A stretch of 64,000 bases of DNA from Xanthostigma xanthostigma (Eukaryota; Arthropoda; Insecta; Raphidioptera; Raphidiidae): contig OY754468.1 of NCBI GenBank assembly GCA_963575645.1, forward strand, positions 19,182,465-19,246,464, read 5' to 3'. This document shows positions 1 to 11,304 of the stretch, piece after piece. The notes under the pieces were generated by a model that saw only the letters and a list, made by a program, of their open reading frames with translations, was not told the origin of the DNA and made no database searches. How positions within the stretch are numbered: position 1 is the stretch's first letter; each line of letters starts with the position of its first letter. The position numbers and the translations under genes were made by a program.

Positions 1-2
1 AG

Positions 3-34
<32 letters not shown>

Positions 35-36
35 GA
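1..36. repeat. (TAGA)n microsatellite, tail of the adjacent retrotransposon
   Basis: The window opens with about eight TAGA units. On the minus strand this is a (TCTA)n run lying just beyond the 3' end of the reverse-transcriptase relic at 99-1365. A short tandem-repeat tail is usual for the 3' end of a jockey/CR1-type non-LTR element. The repeat may continue to the left of the window. Confidence 0.85.
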
Positions 37-98
37 AGAAACTTTATTCTGTTAATACTGTCAGAACAGTGTAGAATGCGTCACTTACATATATAAAA

Positions 99-1365
99 TT
101 AAAGTTTATGATTAAAAAATTTCTCAACAGAATAAAAATTTGTCTCTAATAAAATAGATTTTAATTTTTGTTTAAATTTTGTAGCCGGTAGATTTTTGAT
201 TTCAGGGGGCAATATATTAAAAATTTTCAACATAGCATTAACAGGACCTTTGTTTACAGTAGTTAATGACGTGTTGTCTAGTCTAAAGTTTGTTCATGTT
301 CTTGTGCTGTATGTGTGACTAGTAGTATTTCCAGAGAAAAGATTAAAATTAAATTTGACAAAACTTGCACATTCTAGTATATAAAGGTCATGAAATGTTA
401 AGATCTTTAGTGTTTTAAAAAGGGGGCGGCAGTGTGTTCTCGGAGGAACTTTACATATTGCTCTGATGCAGCGCTTTTGTACAATAAAAAGTTGAGTAGT
501 ATTTACAGAGTTGCCCCAGAAGACAATCCCATATGAAAATATAGATTCAACAAAGGCAGTATAGGCAGTGACGAGAACTGATTCTGGAATAAATTTTCCC
601 AGACATTTTAATAGATATACATATTTACTAGCTTTTATAATTGTGTTATCTATTTGATCTTTCCAATTTAAATGTTTATCAATGGTTAGACCCAAAAAAT
701 TTACTGAGTTCGAGAAAGATATTTCACCTACATTTGGTATAGTAAGACTATTTGGGCAGTTCCCATACTCTCCAAATTTAATAAATTTAGTTTTTTCCAA
801 ATTTAGTCGAAGACTATTTTCAGAAAACCAGTTTTCTAAAAGAACTATTGAATCCTCAAGTGAATTTTTCAAGTTTGCAAGTGACGGAGACTCATAAATG
901 ATTGCAGTATCATCTGCGTAAAGAATGATATTGTTTTGTACTTTATTTGGGAGATCATTTATGTAGGTAAGGAATAAGAGTGGTCCAAGGATCGAACCTT
1001 GAGGCACACCTCTAGAAATTGATGATTCACTTGAAGAAACCATTAACATAACATTGTTTTCAATTTTTGATTGGTTAACTATTTGTATGCGATCGGATAG
1101 ATAAGACTTTATTAATTCTAATGCTTGACCTCGCACCCCATAATTATAAAGCTTAGAAAATAGAAGTTCAAAACGTACACAATCAAAAGCTTTTGATAGA
1201 TCAAAAAGAGCAGTAACGCATAGCGATTTATTATTCCATGAATTAATTATAGATGAAATTGCTGTAAATATAGCATGACTTGTAGAATGCCCAGCTCTAA
1301 ATCCGTGTTGGGAATTTGAGTATGTCGTTCTCTTCGTTTTAATGAGGGGAAGTGCACAATATATG
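99..1365 (-). pseudogene. Jockey-like non-LTR retrotransposon reverse transcriptase, 5'-truncated and broken
   Basis: Minus-strand reading gives the second half of a non-LTR reverse transcriptase, which would copy element RNA at a nicked target. The palm motifs appear in order: QHGFRAGHST, then ALFDLSKAFDCV, then GVPQGSILGPLLFLTYINDL, then the catalytic YADDT box, then LRLNLEKTKFIKFG. After them comes the C-terminal region typical of jockey/CR1 elements (SIFSYGIVFWG, VQKRCIRAI). The longest open stretch is 294-1136. The frame stays readable upstream to about 1365, where stops appear, and downstream past one in-frame TGA at 294-296 to a stop at 99-101 (C-terminal tail ends FFNHKL). There is no endonuclease domain, so this is a 5'-truncated, dead copy. 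Family-level assignment within the jockey/CR1 group is an inference from motif spacing. Confidence 0.88.
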
Positions 1366-2325
1366 TTTCATCACAATGTTTAAGAATTAACACAGGTAAA
1401 ATCGATTCAAGAGAAACCCATATAATAATAAAAGAACCTCAGTAACGTTCACACTTAAAAATTTAATTAATTACGGTCGAATTTCGATCACTTGGCGGCC
1501 AAGTAGTCTATATAAATACAAATTTAAATATTCGTTTATTCAAAATCCGGAATGCCATAACGTGACAGGAGCGTTTTGTATAATTAAACATAATATACTA
1601 GCTGCAATTAGTTCGTTTGTTTTCATTGCGTTTTCCCTATGCGCCTGTTTTTGGAAGACTTTCTAGTTGGTTGGTCCAATAGCTGCGGTGTTGGATCAAA
1701 ATAAATTTCAATTATAACAGTGGGCATTGAAAATCAGCCAATAAACAATTTTTTTATTTTCAAAATGCAAAAAATTTCTTAAGTTAATAGATAAAAAATA
1801 ATGAAACGCCTGTATAAACATTACACGTAAAATTACGATAACTACATATGTCCCCTCTATCAAGTAATTAAATTAGATTAACCCACTGGCCCACACTTAT
1901 AATGTAATATAAAGCTTACCACAGACGGTTCAAGTTATCTATTTGCTTGCACGTATATGAATATAGGAAATATTGGATGCATATGTATTTGTTTTAAACA
2001 GTATTTTTTTCAATTATGATTTTTTCCTGACAACAATAATATAACGCGACTATGATTTTAACTTACTCTGCAAGTATCCTTTGTACGAAGCTGATGAAGT
2101 TTTGGAAGCTTGGGGGTGCAAAATTTTAAAGATTTTCCGTTGTTGCAGTATGATTTTAATAATGTTTTTTTTTTTTTTGATGATCTATTTCGTTCTATAA
2201 TATTACGTAGTTTGATCGATATACGAAATTATTTGACCCATAGTAAAAATTCATGCTTTAAAATAAAAGCTGTTACTTTAACCACTTCTAAGTTAGTGTT
2301 TGTGAACTATAGAGCTTTATAAATA
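1366..2325. other. Intron or intergenic sequence, nothing recognised
   Basis: AT-rich sequence upstream of the first visible beta-subunit exon. It probably belongs to an upstream intron of that gene, because the exon at 3065 opens with a splice acceptor. I found no convincing exon or repeat boundary here. Confidence 0.5.
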
Positions 2326-2333
2326 GTAGAACC

Positions 2334-2931
2334 CAGTGGCGACGTGGGACCATTTTAATTGGATGTTCTGCAGAGTTACCCGGAGGTACCGCCTAACATG
2401 GACTAGGAATGAGGAGGGGGGGGGGATTGAATTATTAATCAGTAATAACATCCATGCTTATGATGTTTTACTGACTTTTTTCATTGTTGACAACAAGTTA
2501 CAAACACTGTAACACTAGTCACTACTGACATAAACCGTGTGTCGTGTATCATGTATGCTTATGCACGACATACGCATCACCGTCTCAAATATGTTAACTG
2601 AATGAGATGGTTTCACTGAACACTTCTAGCATATGACAGTGATAGATGCCTATTTGTACTAATGTGCTGATGGTAAATTCCGCTCAAAGCCGATCTAACT
2701 TGTGGTTTAAGAGTGACACGGGTACACCGAGGCAACGGAGCGTAGAACACGAGTTTTGTGATCTGTCGCAGTGGCTGTTAAACTTTAGCGCTGATTGTAT
2801 AACTATTATACTCTTTCCTAACATTAAATATTGGTTAGTTACGAAAAATATAATTCACTCCTAAATTACGATGTAAATAAGTTTTTTGGTTGTTCTGCAG
2901 CTATGCAGCCCTCAAGGAGGGACCGCCAGTG
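2334..2931 (+). mobile_element. hAT-like MITE, CAGTGGCG family, copy 1
   Basis: The element begins CAGTGGCG and ends CCGCCAGTG. It is flanked by a perfect 8-bp duplication GTAGAACC (2326-2333 and 2932-2939), which is the hAT signature. It has no coding capacity. The interior matches three other copies in the window, at 15846-16233 (inverted), 27172-27490 and 41302-42310. Shared words include TATGACAGTGATAGATGC and TTGTACTAATGTG. The last TIR bases (CAGTG rather than CACTG) are mutated. Confidence 0.85.
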
Positions 2932-3064
2932 GTAGAACCAACGTTTTAACAATGACATCCCATCAACTTCTGTTATAATATTAAGACCCGTTTGATAAGA
3001 TTTAAGTATTCAATGTAGCATATGGTGAACGAATATTAATTGACATATTTCTTTATATTTTCAG

Positions 3065-3325
3065 CTAAAATCGGTGCATTTTACTTAATATTCTACGGAG
3101 TGTTGGCAGCGCTAGTCGCTATCTGCATGTGGGTGTTCTTCCAGACCTTGGACCCACGCACACCCAAATGGCAATTACACAGATCGATCATTGGCACCAA
3201 CCCCGGTTTGGGCTTTCGACCTATGCCTGACGTCGAGAATGTTGAGAGCACACTTATCTGGTACAAAGGAACGGACAGAGAGAACTATCTTCCTTGGGTA
3301 AAAACGCTCGAAGATTTTCTTGAAG
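3065..3325 (+). CDS. nrv2: Na+/K+-ATPase beta subunit, transmembrane exon
   Basis: This exon encodes the membrane anchor and the start of the ectodomain of the sodium pump beta subunit, a type II membrane glycoprotein that chaperones the catalytic alpha subunit to the plasma membrane. The acceptor TTTTCAG ends at 3064. The exon starts in phase 2 (KIGAFY...) and ends at 3325, before GTAAAA, leaving one base of a split codon. The single membrane span is LIFYGVLAALVAICMWVFF, followed by QTLDPRTPKW and the family-typical NPGLGFRPMPDVE. The cytoplasmic N-terminus must lie in exons upstream of the window. The split codon joins cleanly to the exon at 17929. The symbol nrv2 is the best fit, but the exact nervana paralog cannot be settled from sequence alone. 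Confidence 0.95.
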
Positions 3326-3506
3326 GTAAAACTTTTTTCACCCCTGTGTTGTACTAGCATTACATTATTTTTCTTTCGAACTACAGTCGAACCTGGATAA
3401 GCGAGAGTTCAGGGACTGCGATCTCTTTTTCGCTTATGTAGGTTTCTCACTAACCTGAGTTTCTCATTTATAGAGGTCTATCTATGGGAAAGTTCTTATC
3501 GAGGGT

Positions 3507-3755
3507 TTATTTTACCCATTCTAAAAGGCATTTTTCAATGTCAGGATACTCAGAAAGTCGACAACTTCTAGTATTTTCGTGTCCCTCCGTGCACTGAGAC
3601 TTAATACAATCTTTTGCTTTTATAATTTTATAAAAGGTGGATTCTGGTAAGCCAAACTCACTCTGTATTTCGTTTCGCGATTTTCCACATTCAAATGCAT
3701 TCACAACTTTTAGTCTATCACTTAAACACAACCCTTTTATTTTTCGTTTTAACAT
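3507..3755 (-). pseudogene. Pogo/Tigger transposase N-terminus (CENP-B/psq-type HTH), truncated
   Basis: The minus-strand reading KRKIKGLCLSDRLKVVNAF and the following ECGKSRNEIQSEFGLPESTF then YKIIK is the psq/CENP-B-N helix-turn-helix found at the N-terminus of pogo and Tigger transposases, which binds the terminal repeats. The frame ends shortly after EYPDIEKCLLEWVK, the start of the second (Tc5/CENP-B) DNA-binding domain, and no DDE catalytic domain follows. The upstream part of the open frame (to 3932) lies in the element arm and is probably not coding. It is a remnant, not a working gene. Confidence 0.75.
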
Positions 3756-4106
3756 TATAATTACGTACCGAACCTTTCGACTGTCGCTTATAGAGGTTAA
3801 TGAGTGAAAAATGATCTCTCTTAGGATACGTGCACCACGGAGCTGTGATACTAGATGATAGCAGTGATGATAGCTGATAGCTTTACAGCGCTGATAGAAT
3901 TTTATCGCATATTTATATGAAAGCGTGCACAACCAAGCAGAGAGTACATCGAGTATGCGAATTGTTATAATCGCTTGTGTTTTAAAGAATGGTATTTACC
4001 ATTCGTCAGCGCGCTGCAAGCTGACTGCGCATTGGGCCCCGCGAGTTTTACAAGCCTTGGCTTTATTTTTTCCAAAATATAATCAAAGGTGACTGGCTCC
4101 ATTCTC

Positions 4107-4777
4107 ATATATTAAAAAAAAATTGGTTGTCTGTAAAGTCGGTTTACGGACGATAGTTTTACGTGATAACGTATTCCGTAATACATAACCTAAACCTCCC
4201 AAAATTTGGTTTCAATCCGCTTATCCTTGGTGTCGGAATGATAAGAAATGTCAAAAGTGACGTTTGCAACTGTCAAAGTATTATGTTCTAATAATAATTA
4301 GTTATTCCAATACTTAACTTAGAAGGCGTTGCATTTCACAAAATACTAATGTCAAAAAATTGAATTAAACATTAGAAATGCAGCCGTTTTCATGTTAAGA
4401 CAAGACATATGTTATCTTCTAATTTCCATGTACGGCAAACAAAGACGACCGACCGCGTCGCACCATGCATTAGACAACATTGCATTTATACAGCTATTTT
4501 TCTATATAAATTTGTATAAAAAAACTGTTTAGGCAAATTCTGTTATACGAAATCTATGTAAAATGTTCTCCTCTTTCGTTTAAGACTGGTTTCAAACCGA
4601 TCTGATTTAAATTGAGCGAGAAATTAGCAAAAAGCACGCACAGGGTCAGGCGGAACGTTACGCGTTAGGAACGTTAGGATTTTAGGAACGTTACACTTTT
4701 TCGTGCATGCAGCCGGTGTTTTATCAATTTATAAGATTGGTGATTCATCAATTTATAAGACGTTATCACGTCAAAAA
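4107..4777. repeat. Unclassified interspersed repeat, copy 1
   Basis: About 670 bp closely match 31940-32638, from TTAAAAAAAATTGGTTGTCT to GACGTTATCACGTCAAAA. Near its ends the word ACGTGATAACGT is repeated in inverted form (ACGTTATCACGT). It contains a short VNTR of TTAGGAACG units (about 4650-4700), which is expanded in the second copy. The class is unknown. A PIF/Harbinger fragment abuts it on the right. Confidence 0.8.
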
Positions 4778-4953
4778 CGCTGTGGATAATTTCTTAATTC
4801 ATTAAAGAGGTGATGGTATTCACCAAGCGTAGATCTGTTCTTATTTATAGGGTGAACGTGGTATTGTCTAGACAAAAATTTAGTTTGCCTATTTAAAATA
4901 AACCATTTTGTCGCTGCAGAAGCGCAATAATCATCGTCGCTACTACTCGACAT
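4771..4953 (-). pseudogene. PIF/Harbinger transposase N-terminal fragment
   Basis: A 60-codon minus-strand frame starts MSSSSDDDYCASAATKWFIL and ends HPINKNRSTLGEYHHLFNEL then RNYPQRF. The pattern HPIN..R...GEYHHLFNEL...P.RF is the conserved N-terminal segment of PIF/Harbinger (HARBI1-like) transposases, just before the DDE domain. The fragment stops at the junction with the repeat at 4107-4777, so the catalytic part has been lost. This suggests that the adjoining repeat is a deletion derivative of a Harbinger element. That link is an inference. Confidence 0.65.
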
Positions 4954-5142
4954 CTTGAATTAATGGACTGGCTATTGAAATTATTCTACAATAGCAGCAA
5001 GTAAGCTATGCTTAGTTGTGCACACCCATCAGCGCTTGTATTCCACTCTCTAAGCTATCATCACTGCTATCATCTAGTATCACACCTCCGTGGTGCACGT
5101 ACCCATAGAGGTTTCTGTTTCTCACTTATAGAGGTTTTAAAG

Positions 5143-5777
<635 letters not shown>

Positions 5778-5870
5778 TTTTAGAGGGTTACAAAGACGAT
5801 TCCTGGCAATTATTCTTACTTAGAGAATTTTTTCGCTTACGTAGTTTTGACTCATCCAGATTTGACTGTA

Positions 5871-6747
5871 GGTATATAAAAATTGGTTTCCGGGCTTGTA
5901 TTTTTTAGACAAAACGCAGTGTCAAAAATTCAAGTTGACAATGCCCTTAGATTTGACTATACATTTCGAATCAGACGCACTAAGCAAAGACTTCTTTTAA
6001 AGAAAAATTTATCAGATCCGAATGTTGAAAATACATTAAGGCCCGTACTTTGCGTCATGAAAATTTACTCCACTTTGATGATTGGACGATTTTTTTGTAC
6101 GGAGACATTATATTTAATTTAATTAATTGTGCTTGTACAAGTGTTCATGAATGCTAAATGTGAATTTAAAATTTGAAGATAATTAATACATCCTTTTTTA
6201 TGTAATGGGCACAAAATTTGCAATCTAATTCGACTTACAGTGTGCACAGTAAATATTACTGCCTATTTAAAAGCCCACTAAAAATTGTTGAACCTAAATA
6301 GAAAGAGCCTGTTTTCTTAAAACTTCTGCGGATTTCAGTGTTCGAATGTCCTTTGGAATTTGTAAAAATCTCATATTTAATCCGTATTTGGCATTATTTT
6401 AGAGAATTTTATTTTTGTGTCTCTTTATTTGTTTGCGTATTACTTCATCAATTTGTATGAAATTATTATTAATCGTTAGCTCAAAGTTTAAATTAAATTT
6501 TAAGCTACTAACCGTTATGTTAGATGGTCAGGAAGTAATAGAATTGGCAGAATCCCGTTATATGCAGAACGGGTTACGGGAGTGAACGAAGCCGCGGGTA
6601 CAGCGATTTTGATAATAAATATCTAAAAATGAAGTAAACCAGTCATTGCTAATCGGAACACTTTGTGTATCCTGTATGATTTATTATAAATTAAGTCGTC
6701 CCGTATTACATAACTTATTAGTGTATTTGTCTATACATATATAGGTA
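5871..6747. other. Intron sequence, nothing recognised
   Basis: AT-rich intron of the beta-subunit gene. A 79-codon frame at 5883-6122 has no recognisable domain, no splice context and no second copy, and I do not call it a gene. Confidence 0.5.
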
Positions 6748-6835
6748 CAGTGTGGTCACTTAAGTGTGCAACATAATATGGGAAAATTTTTAATTAAATG
6801 CACAACCAAAATACAAATATTGCCAAAAGTTGGTG

Positions 6836-8795
6836 ACGTCTGTGAAGTTAGCATCTCAAGTGCCAGCATCTCACAAATAAACCGCATATAAACTGGCATC
6901 CCGCATAGTTCTACAGTTCTTGATAAGTTTTAACAATAGTTCCGTCGATTTTACTATCGAAACCGCATTTTGAAAAAATGAGATGCTAACTTCACAAATC
7001 GGATTTTTCAAGTGTCAGCATCTCACAAATAAACTGCATATAAACTGGCACCCCGCATAGTTCTACAGTTCTTGACAAGTTTTAACAATAGTTCCGTCGA
7101 TTTTACTATCGAAACCGCATTTTAAAAAAATGAGATGCTAACTTCGCAAATCGAATTTTAGCATCTCATCGGATTTCACAAATTTGAGGGTACTATAGGT
7201 GAAATTAAGAAAGTTGTACATCCCAAATCTATTCTAAACATAGTTCTACCGAGTTAAAATAATAAGGATCGCTGATAATCATAATAACCAAAATATCCAT
7301 AGAGCAGTGAGATTCTGGGGTAAAATTGAGGAGCAAACATGCAAAACCCGACAAATCCAGTTTTACTAGTTTCGAGTAAATCGCTAAAATCTGTCACACA
7401 GAATCGTTTAGATAATTAATAAATTTTATTTTACGATATATAGGTCATAGATGAGTTTTTCAATACTAAATAAAATTATTGACCAATTTTTCAGACAATT
7501 ATATTGACAAAAATATAAATGAGTTTACTGAATTTAAAAAAAATATTTATTATCTTAAAAAAACAAAAAACATTTGTTTCGATTTATTGGGTTTTGCATG
7601 AAACCAGAATTGTATCGGGGTTTTTTCGCAAATCAAATATATAAGTATTTTAGAAAGCGTTTATTAATATGATAACACCGAATAAAAAGAAGAAAAAGTA
7701 CATTTTTCAAAATAAAAACTACTTATATAAAAGATTCTTATTTTTTTTAATTTTTAAAAAATCATAAACAATAAAATACAATAATAGTACCTGCGTAGTA
7801 AAAACAAAAACAAAACTTTAACAGCCGTTTTTATAGGATTTATCGGGTTTAGCTTTATTCTGAATACACAGATCGATAAAGCTCACCAAAAGTTATACCA
7901 CAGCATCTCACGTTTGTATGCTTATTTTGTTTACAACAATGATACATAATTACTAAGTATGTTCAAAAGACCAGCACTCTTGCGGAACTTATGTAACAGA
8001 CCCTTAGTTATCGTCCAAAACATTTATACAACTCAAAAACACCGGTTATACCACAGTATCTCACTCATATATGAACATTTGTTTTTAACAATGAACCATC
8101 AATTTTGGGATTTTTAAAGAACAGAACTATTTCAAAATTTGTGTAAGGGACTTCCAGTTATCATTTAAGGAAATTGTTACTGCGTAGAAACCTTAGTTAT
8201 AATACACCATCTCACGTTTTTATGGATATTTTATTTATTTTAGTAAACGGTAATTTCTCTGGAAACTCAAAAGACCAGAATCTTCCATAATTATCCGTCG
8301 TAATCTCCATACGACTGACAATTATACCCCAGCATCTCACTTCTCTTATTATGATTATCAGCGATCCTAATTATTTTAACTCGGTAGAACTATGTACAGA
8401 ATAGATTTGATGTACAACTTTCTTAATTTCACCTCTAGTACACTTAAATTTGTGAAATTCGATGAGATGCTAAAATTCGATTTGCGAAGCTAGCATCTCA
8501 TTTTTTCAAAATGCGGTTTCGATAGTAAAATCGACGGAACTATTGTTAAAACTTGCCAAGAACTGTAGAACTATGCGGGGTGCCAGTTTATATGCAGTTT
8601 ATTTGTGAGATGCTGACACTTGAAAAATCCGATTTGTGAAGTTAGCATCTCATTTTTTCAAAATGCGGTTTCGATAGTAAAATCGACGGAACTATTGTTA
8701 AAACTTATCAAGAACTGTAGAACTATGCGGGATGCCAGTTTATATGCGGTTTATTTGTGAGATGCTGGCACTTGAGATGCTAACTTCACAGACGT
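6836..8795. mobile_element. Foldback/MULE-like element with ~490-bp terminal inverted repeats
   Basis: The element begins ACGTCTGTGAAGTTAGCATC and ends with the exact complement of those bases. It is flanked by a perfect 9-bp duplication AAGTTGGTG (6827-6835, 8796-8804). The undisturbed target can be read in the opposite arm of the host MITE. The arms (about 6836-7330 and 8321-8795) each contain a tandem dimer of a roughly 185-bp unit. A 9-bp duplication with long arms built of tandem units recalls Drosophila Foldback and MULE-type elements. No transposase frame is present, so mobilisation would have to be in trans. Confidence 0.85.
7770..8345 (+). repeat. Diverged ~150-bp tandem repeat in the Foldback-like element core
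   Basis: The phrase TTATACCACAGCATCTCAC recurs, with variation, at 7893, 8046, 8197 and 8322, giving spacings of 153, 151 and 125 bp. Between the phrases, words such as ACAATGA and AAAAGACCAG also recur. It appears to be an old tandem array inside the element. Confidence 0.65.
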
Positions 8796-9329
8796 AAGTT
8801 GGTGCATGTCCGATAATCATTTTAGGTGCTCTTAGAATTGTTGAAACTCAAACAGCAAATAGGGTAACAAACATAAAGTTTGTGATTCCATAAAAAATTA
8901 AAAATCTAAGTTAATTTTACAAATATGCCTCAATTTGAACAAAGTTATGCGAAATTGATTTGATTTTGAATAATTTATTAGTGTGTTTAAGGTATAAAAT
9001 AAAATTTTCAAAAAAATTATAATTTTGGATTTACAAAAAAAAAAAATTTTTCTTAGAAGGCCATGTTTTGGTATTTGGGCATAACTTTTAATTCTAAACA
9101 ACTTTTTCTTATAACATTTCGCTGAATTTTTTGAAATAAGGGCACTTTACTCTTGTACAATTTTTATATTTTTTTACCCATCCTGTATGCTGTTTGAGTT
9201 CAACAATTCTAAGAGCACCTAAAATGATTATCGGACATGCACCAACTTTTGGCAATATTTGTATTTTGGTTGTGCATTTAGTTAAAAAATTGCACATAAT
9301 ATGTTGCACACTTAAGTGACCATACTGTA

Positions 9330-10118
9330 TAGTATATTATGACATACAGACTATTGACGTTGGTCGAATGACAGCACTTTGGGGTGATATAAATTTTGGA
9401 CGTTTCACATAGTTCTTGACAACTTGGTAGTATTTGTGTGTGTGTGTGCGCTCGATAACTCTCAAAAGACCTGAAAGATTTAAACGAAATTTGGTATAAA
9501 CATAGCATCGAATAGGTATATGCTATTTAAAATTTGCGTCATCAAACTATTTTAGGATTGTTGTTAAAAAAAATCAGCAGATTTCTTTGAAAATGAAAAT
9601 ATATCCATTTATAGTAGTTAAGATCAAAATGTTCCCCTAAAATTTTATCGAAATCTGACGGACAAGGCCAGACTTACTAGTTTATACTTACTGAAGGCTG
9701 TATAATGTTTATAACGGCAGCGGCAAAAGTAATGGAACCTTCGGCTGCACCGTATTACCATTTTACATTTTGATTTTTTGTGCCAACTCACCAATACATT
9801 ACATGTGAATTTTGAAATCATCTCCTATGACCCCCCCCCAACCTCGAAACACGCTGAAACACGTAATTCTTTATTTCTTACCAAATGCCTAAATATGAAT
9901 TTGCATATCCCTAACTTAAGAAATGATGGGCTACCCATACAAACTTTCATCCCCTATTTCACACCCTTCAAGTTTTTTTTGAGACAAACGGTAGCCTATG
10001 TCCTTCCTCAGGATGCAGTCTATCTCCTTGCCATATTTTATCGAAATCTGTTCAGTAGTTTAGGCATAAGTAGGCAACACAGAGCTATACTTTCACATTT
10101 ATAAATATGAATATTATG
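9330..10118. other. Intron sequence with low-grade repeat material
   Basis: It includes a short GT run near 9435-9448 and phrases such as ATCGAAATCTG that are typical of degenerate insect Helitron-like repeats. I could not set ends for any element and see no exon. Confidence 0.4.
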
Positions 10119-10199
10119 TTCAAATAAATAAAATTGTCGTCCAATTTTTCTCAGACCAATATATTGACAAAAAATAAAAAAATAACAAATCAATATAAC

Positions 10200-10245
10200 A
10201 CAAGATGACGTTCCGATCCGGATTTGGATCTTCTTCAGAAATATC
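10200..10245 (-). ncRNA. Degenerate small hammerhead ribozyme motif
   Basis: Read on the minus strand, CTGAAGA (10238-10232) is followed by a 5-bp hairpin, GATCC with loop AAATCC and GGATC. Next comes GGAACGTC, where a functional core would read GAAACGTC. That is the layout of the very small type I hammerheads with a two-base-pair stem III found in Penelope-like retroelements, which are reported to act as dimers. One core base differs (A to G), and stem I is poor. The motif is therefore probably inactive here. A related copy at 19525-19540 keeps GAAACGTC but has lost the first box. Confidence 0.45.
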
Positions 10246-10278
10246 TAAAAAATATAAAAATTAATTAGTATTAAGCTA

Positions 10279-10839
10279 CAGTAGAATCCGAATAGTACGA
10301 CTCCGTTTATAACGGCCAACCGCTTTTAACGACGTAAATGCAACTTCAAGTTTGATTTTCATAAAACATACTGCGAAAGTATATCCGTTTAGTACGACTC
10401 CGGTTAAAGCGACCAACCGCTTTGAGCGACGTAATTTATTAAAAATCGTCCGGTTAGAACGACGCGCGTCTCAAAACAGTTCATAATTTCAAGGACAAAT
10501 ACTTCGCATTATCTTGCTGCCCTCTCTACCTTCCTTCTCAGATGCACGTTATATTATTCCGGAGTAAATCACTTAGTATTTTGCTAGCTTTTGATCAATC
10601 ACTGCGTTAACTTTGTGCCAACGGACTTTCAATTGAAGAAGAAAGTGTAATAATACAATGTTTAGAAGCTGGTGAATCAAATGTGACTTTTGCGAAGGAA
10701 TTAAGTGTGTTTCATTCAACAATCAAGAAAAATAAACACAAAGTAGCCCGTGAAAATTTTAGGCCGTTTTGTGCGTCGTCCGGTTAGTACGACGTAATAT
10801 CGCCGGTCCCTTGATCGTCGCTCTAACCGGATTCTACTG
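10279..10839 (+). mobile_element. Tigger/pogo-like element, short internal-deletion copy
   Basis: The left end CAGTAGAATCCGAATAGTAC and the right end, the complement of CAGTAGAATCCGGTTAGAGC, form the TIRs. Each is bounded by TA (10277-10278, 10840-10841). Subterminal copies of GTACGACTCCG(G/T)TT occur in the left half. It is inserted in the Penelope-like repeat. Confidence 0.87.
10629..10742 (+). pseudogene. Tigger transposase HTH relic
   Basis: A 38-codon stretch reads SIEEESVIIQCLEAGESNVT then FAKELSVFHSTIKKN, matching the psq/CENP-B-N helix-turn-helix of Tigger/pogo transposases. It supports the class of the enclosing element. No start codon or catalytic domain is left. Confidence 0.7.
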
Positions 10840-10975
10840 TATTTATTATCTAATAAATTGTACGAAAGATTGAAAGTTTGATGATTCATCTTGTGTTATA
10901 TTGATCTGTTATTTTTTTATTTTTTGTCAATATATTGGTCTGAGAAAAATTGGTCGACAATTTTATTTATTTGAA

Positions 10976-11304
10976 GAGTTCTGTTCAGACGTTAATCAAA
11001 GATTTAAATATGAATATGGTTTAAACTTTTAAAGACATGTTTGAATTGATAAAATGCTTGCCGAATACATATTGAAATTCTGAGAAATGAGATTGTTAGG
11101 TATATATTTTATATAATAGAGTAATATTTACATCTAGGTAGGATTTGGCAGTGCGACTATTGTTTTTAATTATTGAAATTAGGTCAATGTCGTCCAGTGA
11201 ACCTACATACCTATAATGTGCGTACGATACAAGTAGGTGTCCGCTAATAAATACATAATTACTTATTAAGATATTTGTAAACATTCATTACGTGTTCTAT
11301 TTAA
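10976..11304. other. Intron sequence, nothing recognised
   Basis: AT-rich. It may include inner sequence of the Penelope-like element, since a GACGTTAATCAAAGATTT phrase resembles 19676-19695. Confidence 0.35.

Larger units (their letters stand above)
6748..9327. mobile_element. Tc1/mariner-like foldback MITE carrying a nested Foldback-like element
   Basis: The ends are CAGTGTGGTCACTTAAGTGT on the left and its near-perfect complement on the right (ending GTGACCATACTG), each next to a TA (6746-6747, 9328-9329). The arms extend inward about 140 bp and pair with 9185-9327. Without the 1,960-bp nested element and its 9-bp duplication, the host MITE would be about 610 bp. It is non-coding. Confidence 0.88.
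10119..10975 (-). mobile_element. Penelope-like terminal repeat pair in inverted orientation, split by a Tigger MITE
   Basis: The left part (10119-10278) and right part (about 10840-10975) contain the same sequence in opposite orientation, including CAAATAAATAAAATTGTCG and TCAATATATTGGTCTGAG. Related partial copies occur at 19436-19620, 35385-35430, 48969-49010 and probably 7440-7510. The association with a hammerhead-like core supports a Penelope-like origin, although no reverse transcriptase is present here. Confidence 0.55.

Noticed and set aside
682..897. 71-codon plus-strand frame
   Set aside because: It is the antisense shadow of the reverse transcriptase at 99-1365.
6836..8795. CRISPR-like array because of repeated GCATCTCA words
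   Set aside because: The repeats are short, unevenly spaced and part of a transposon with target duplication in a eukaryotic genome.
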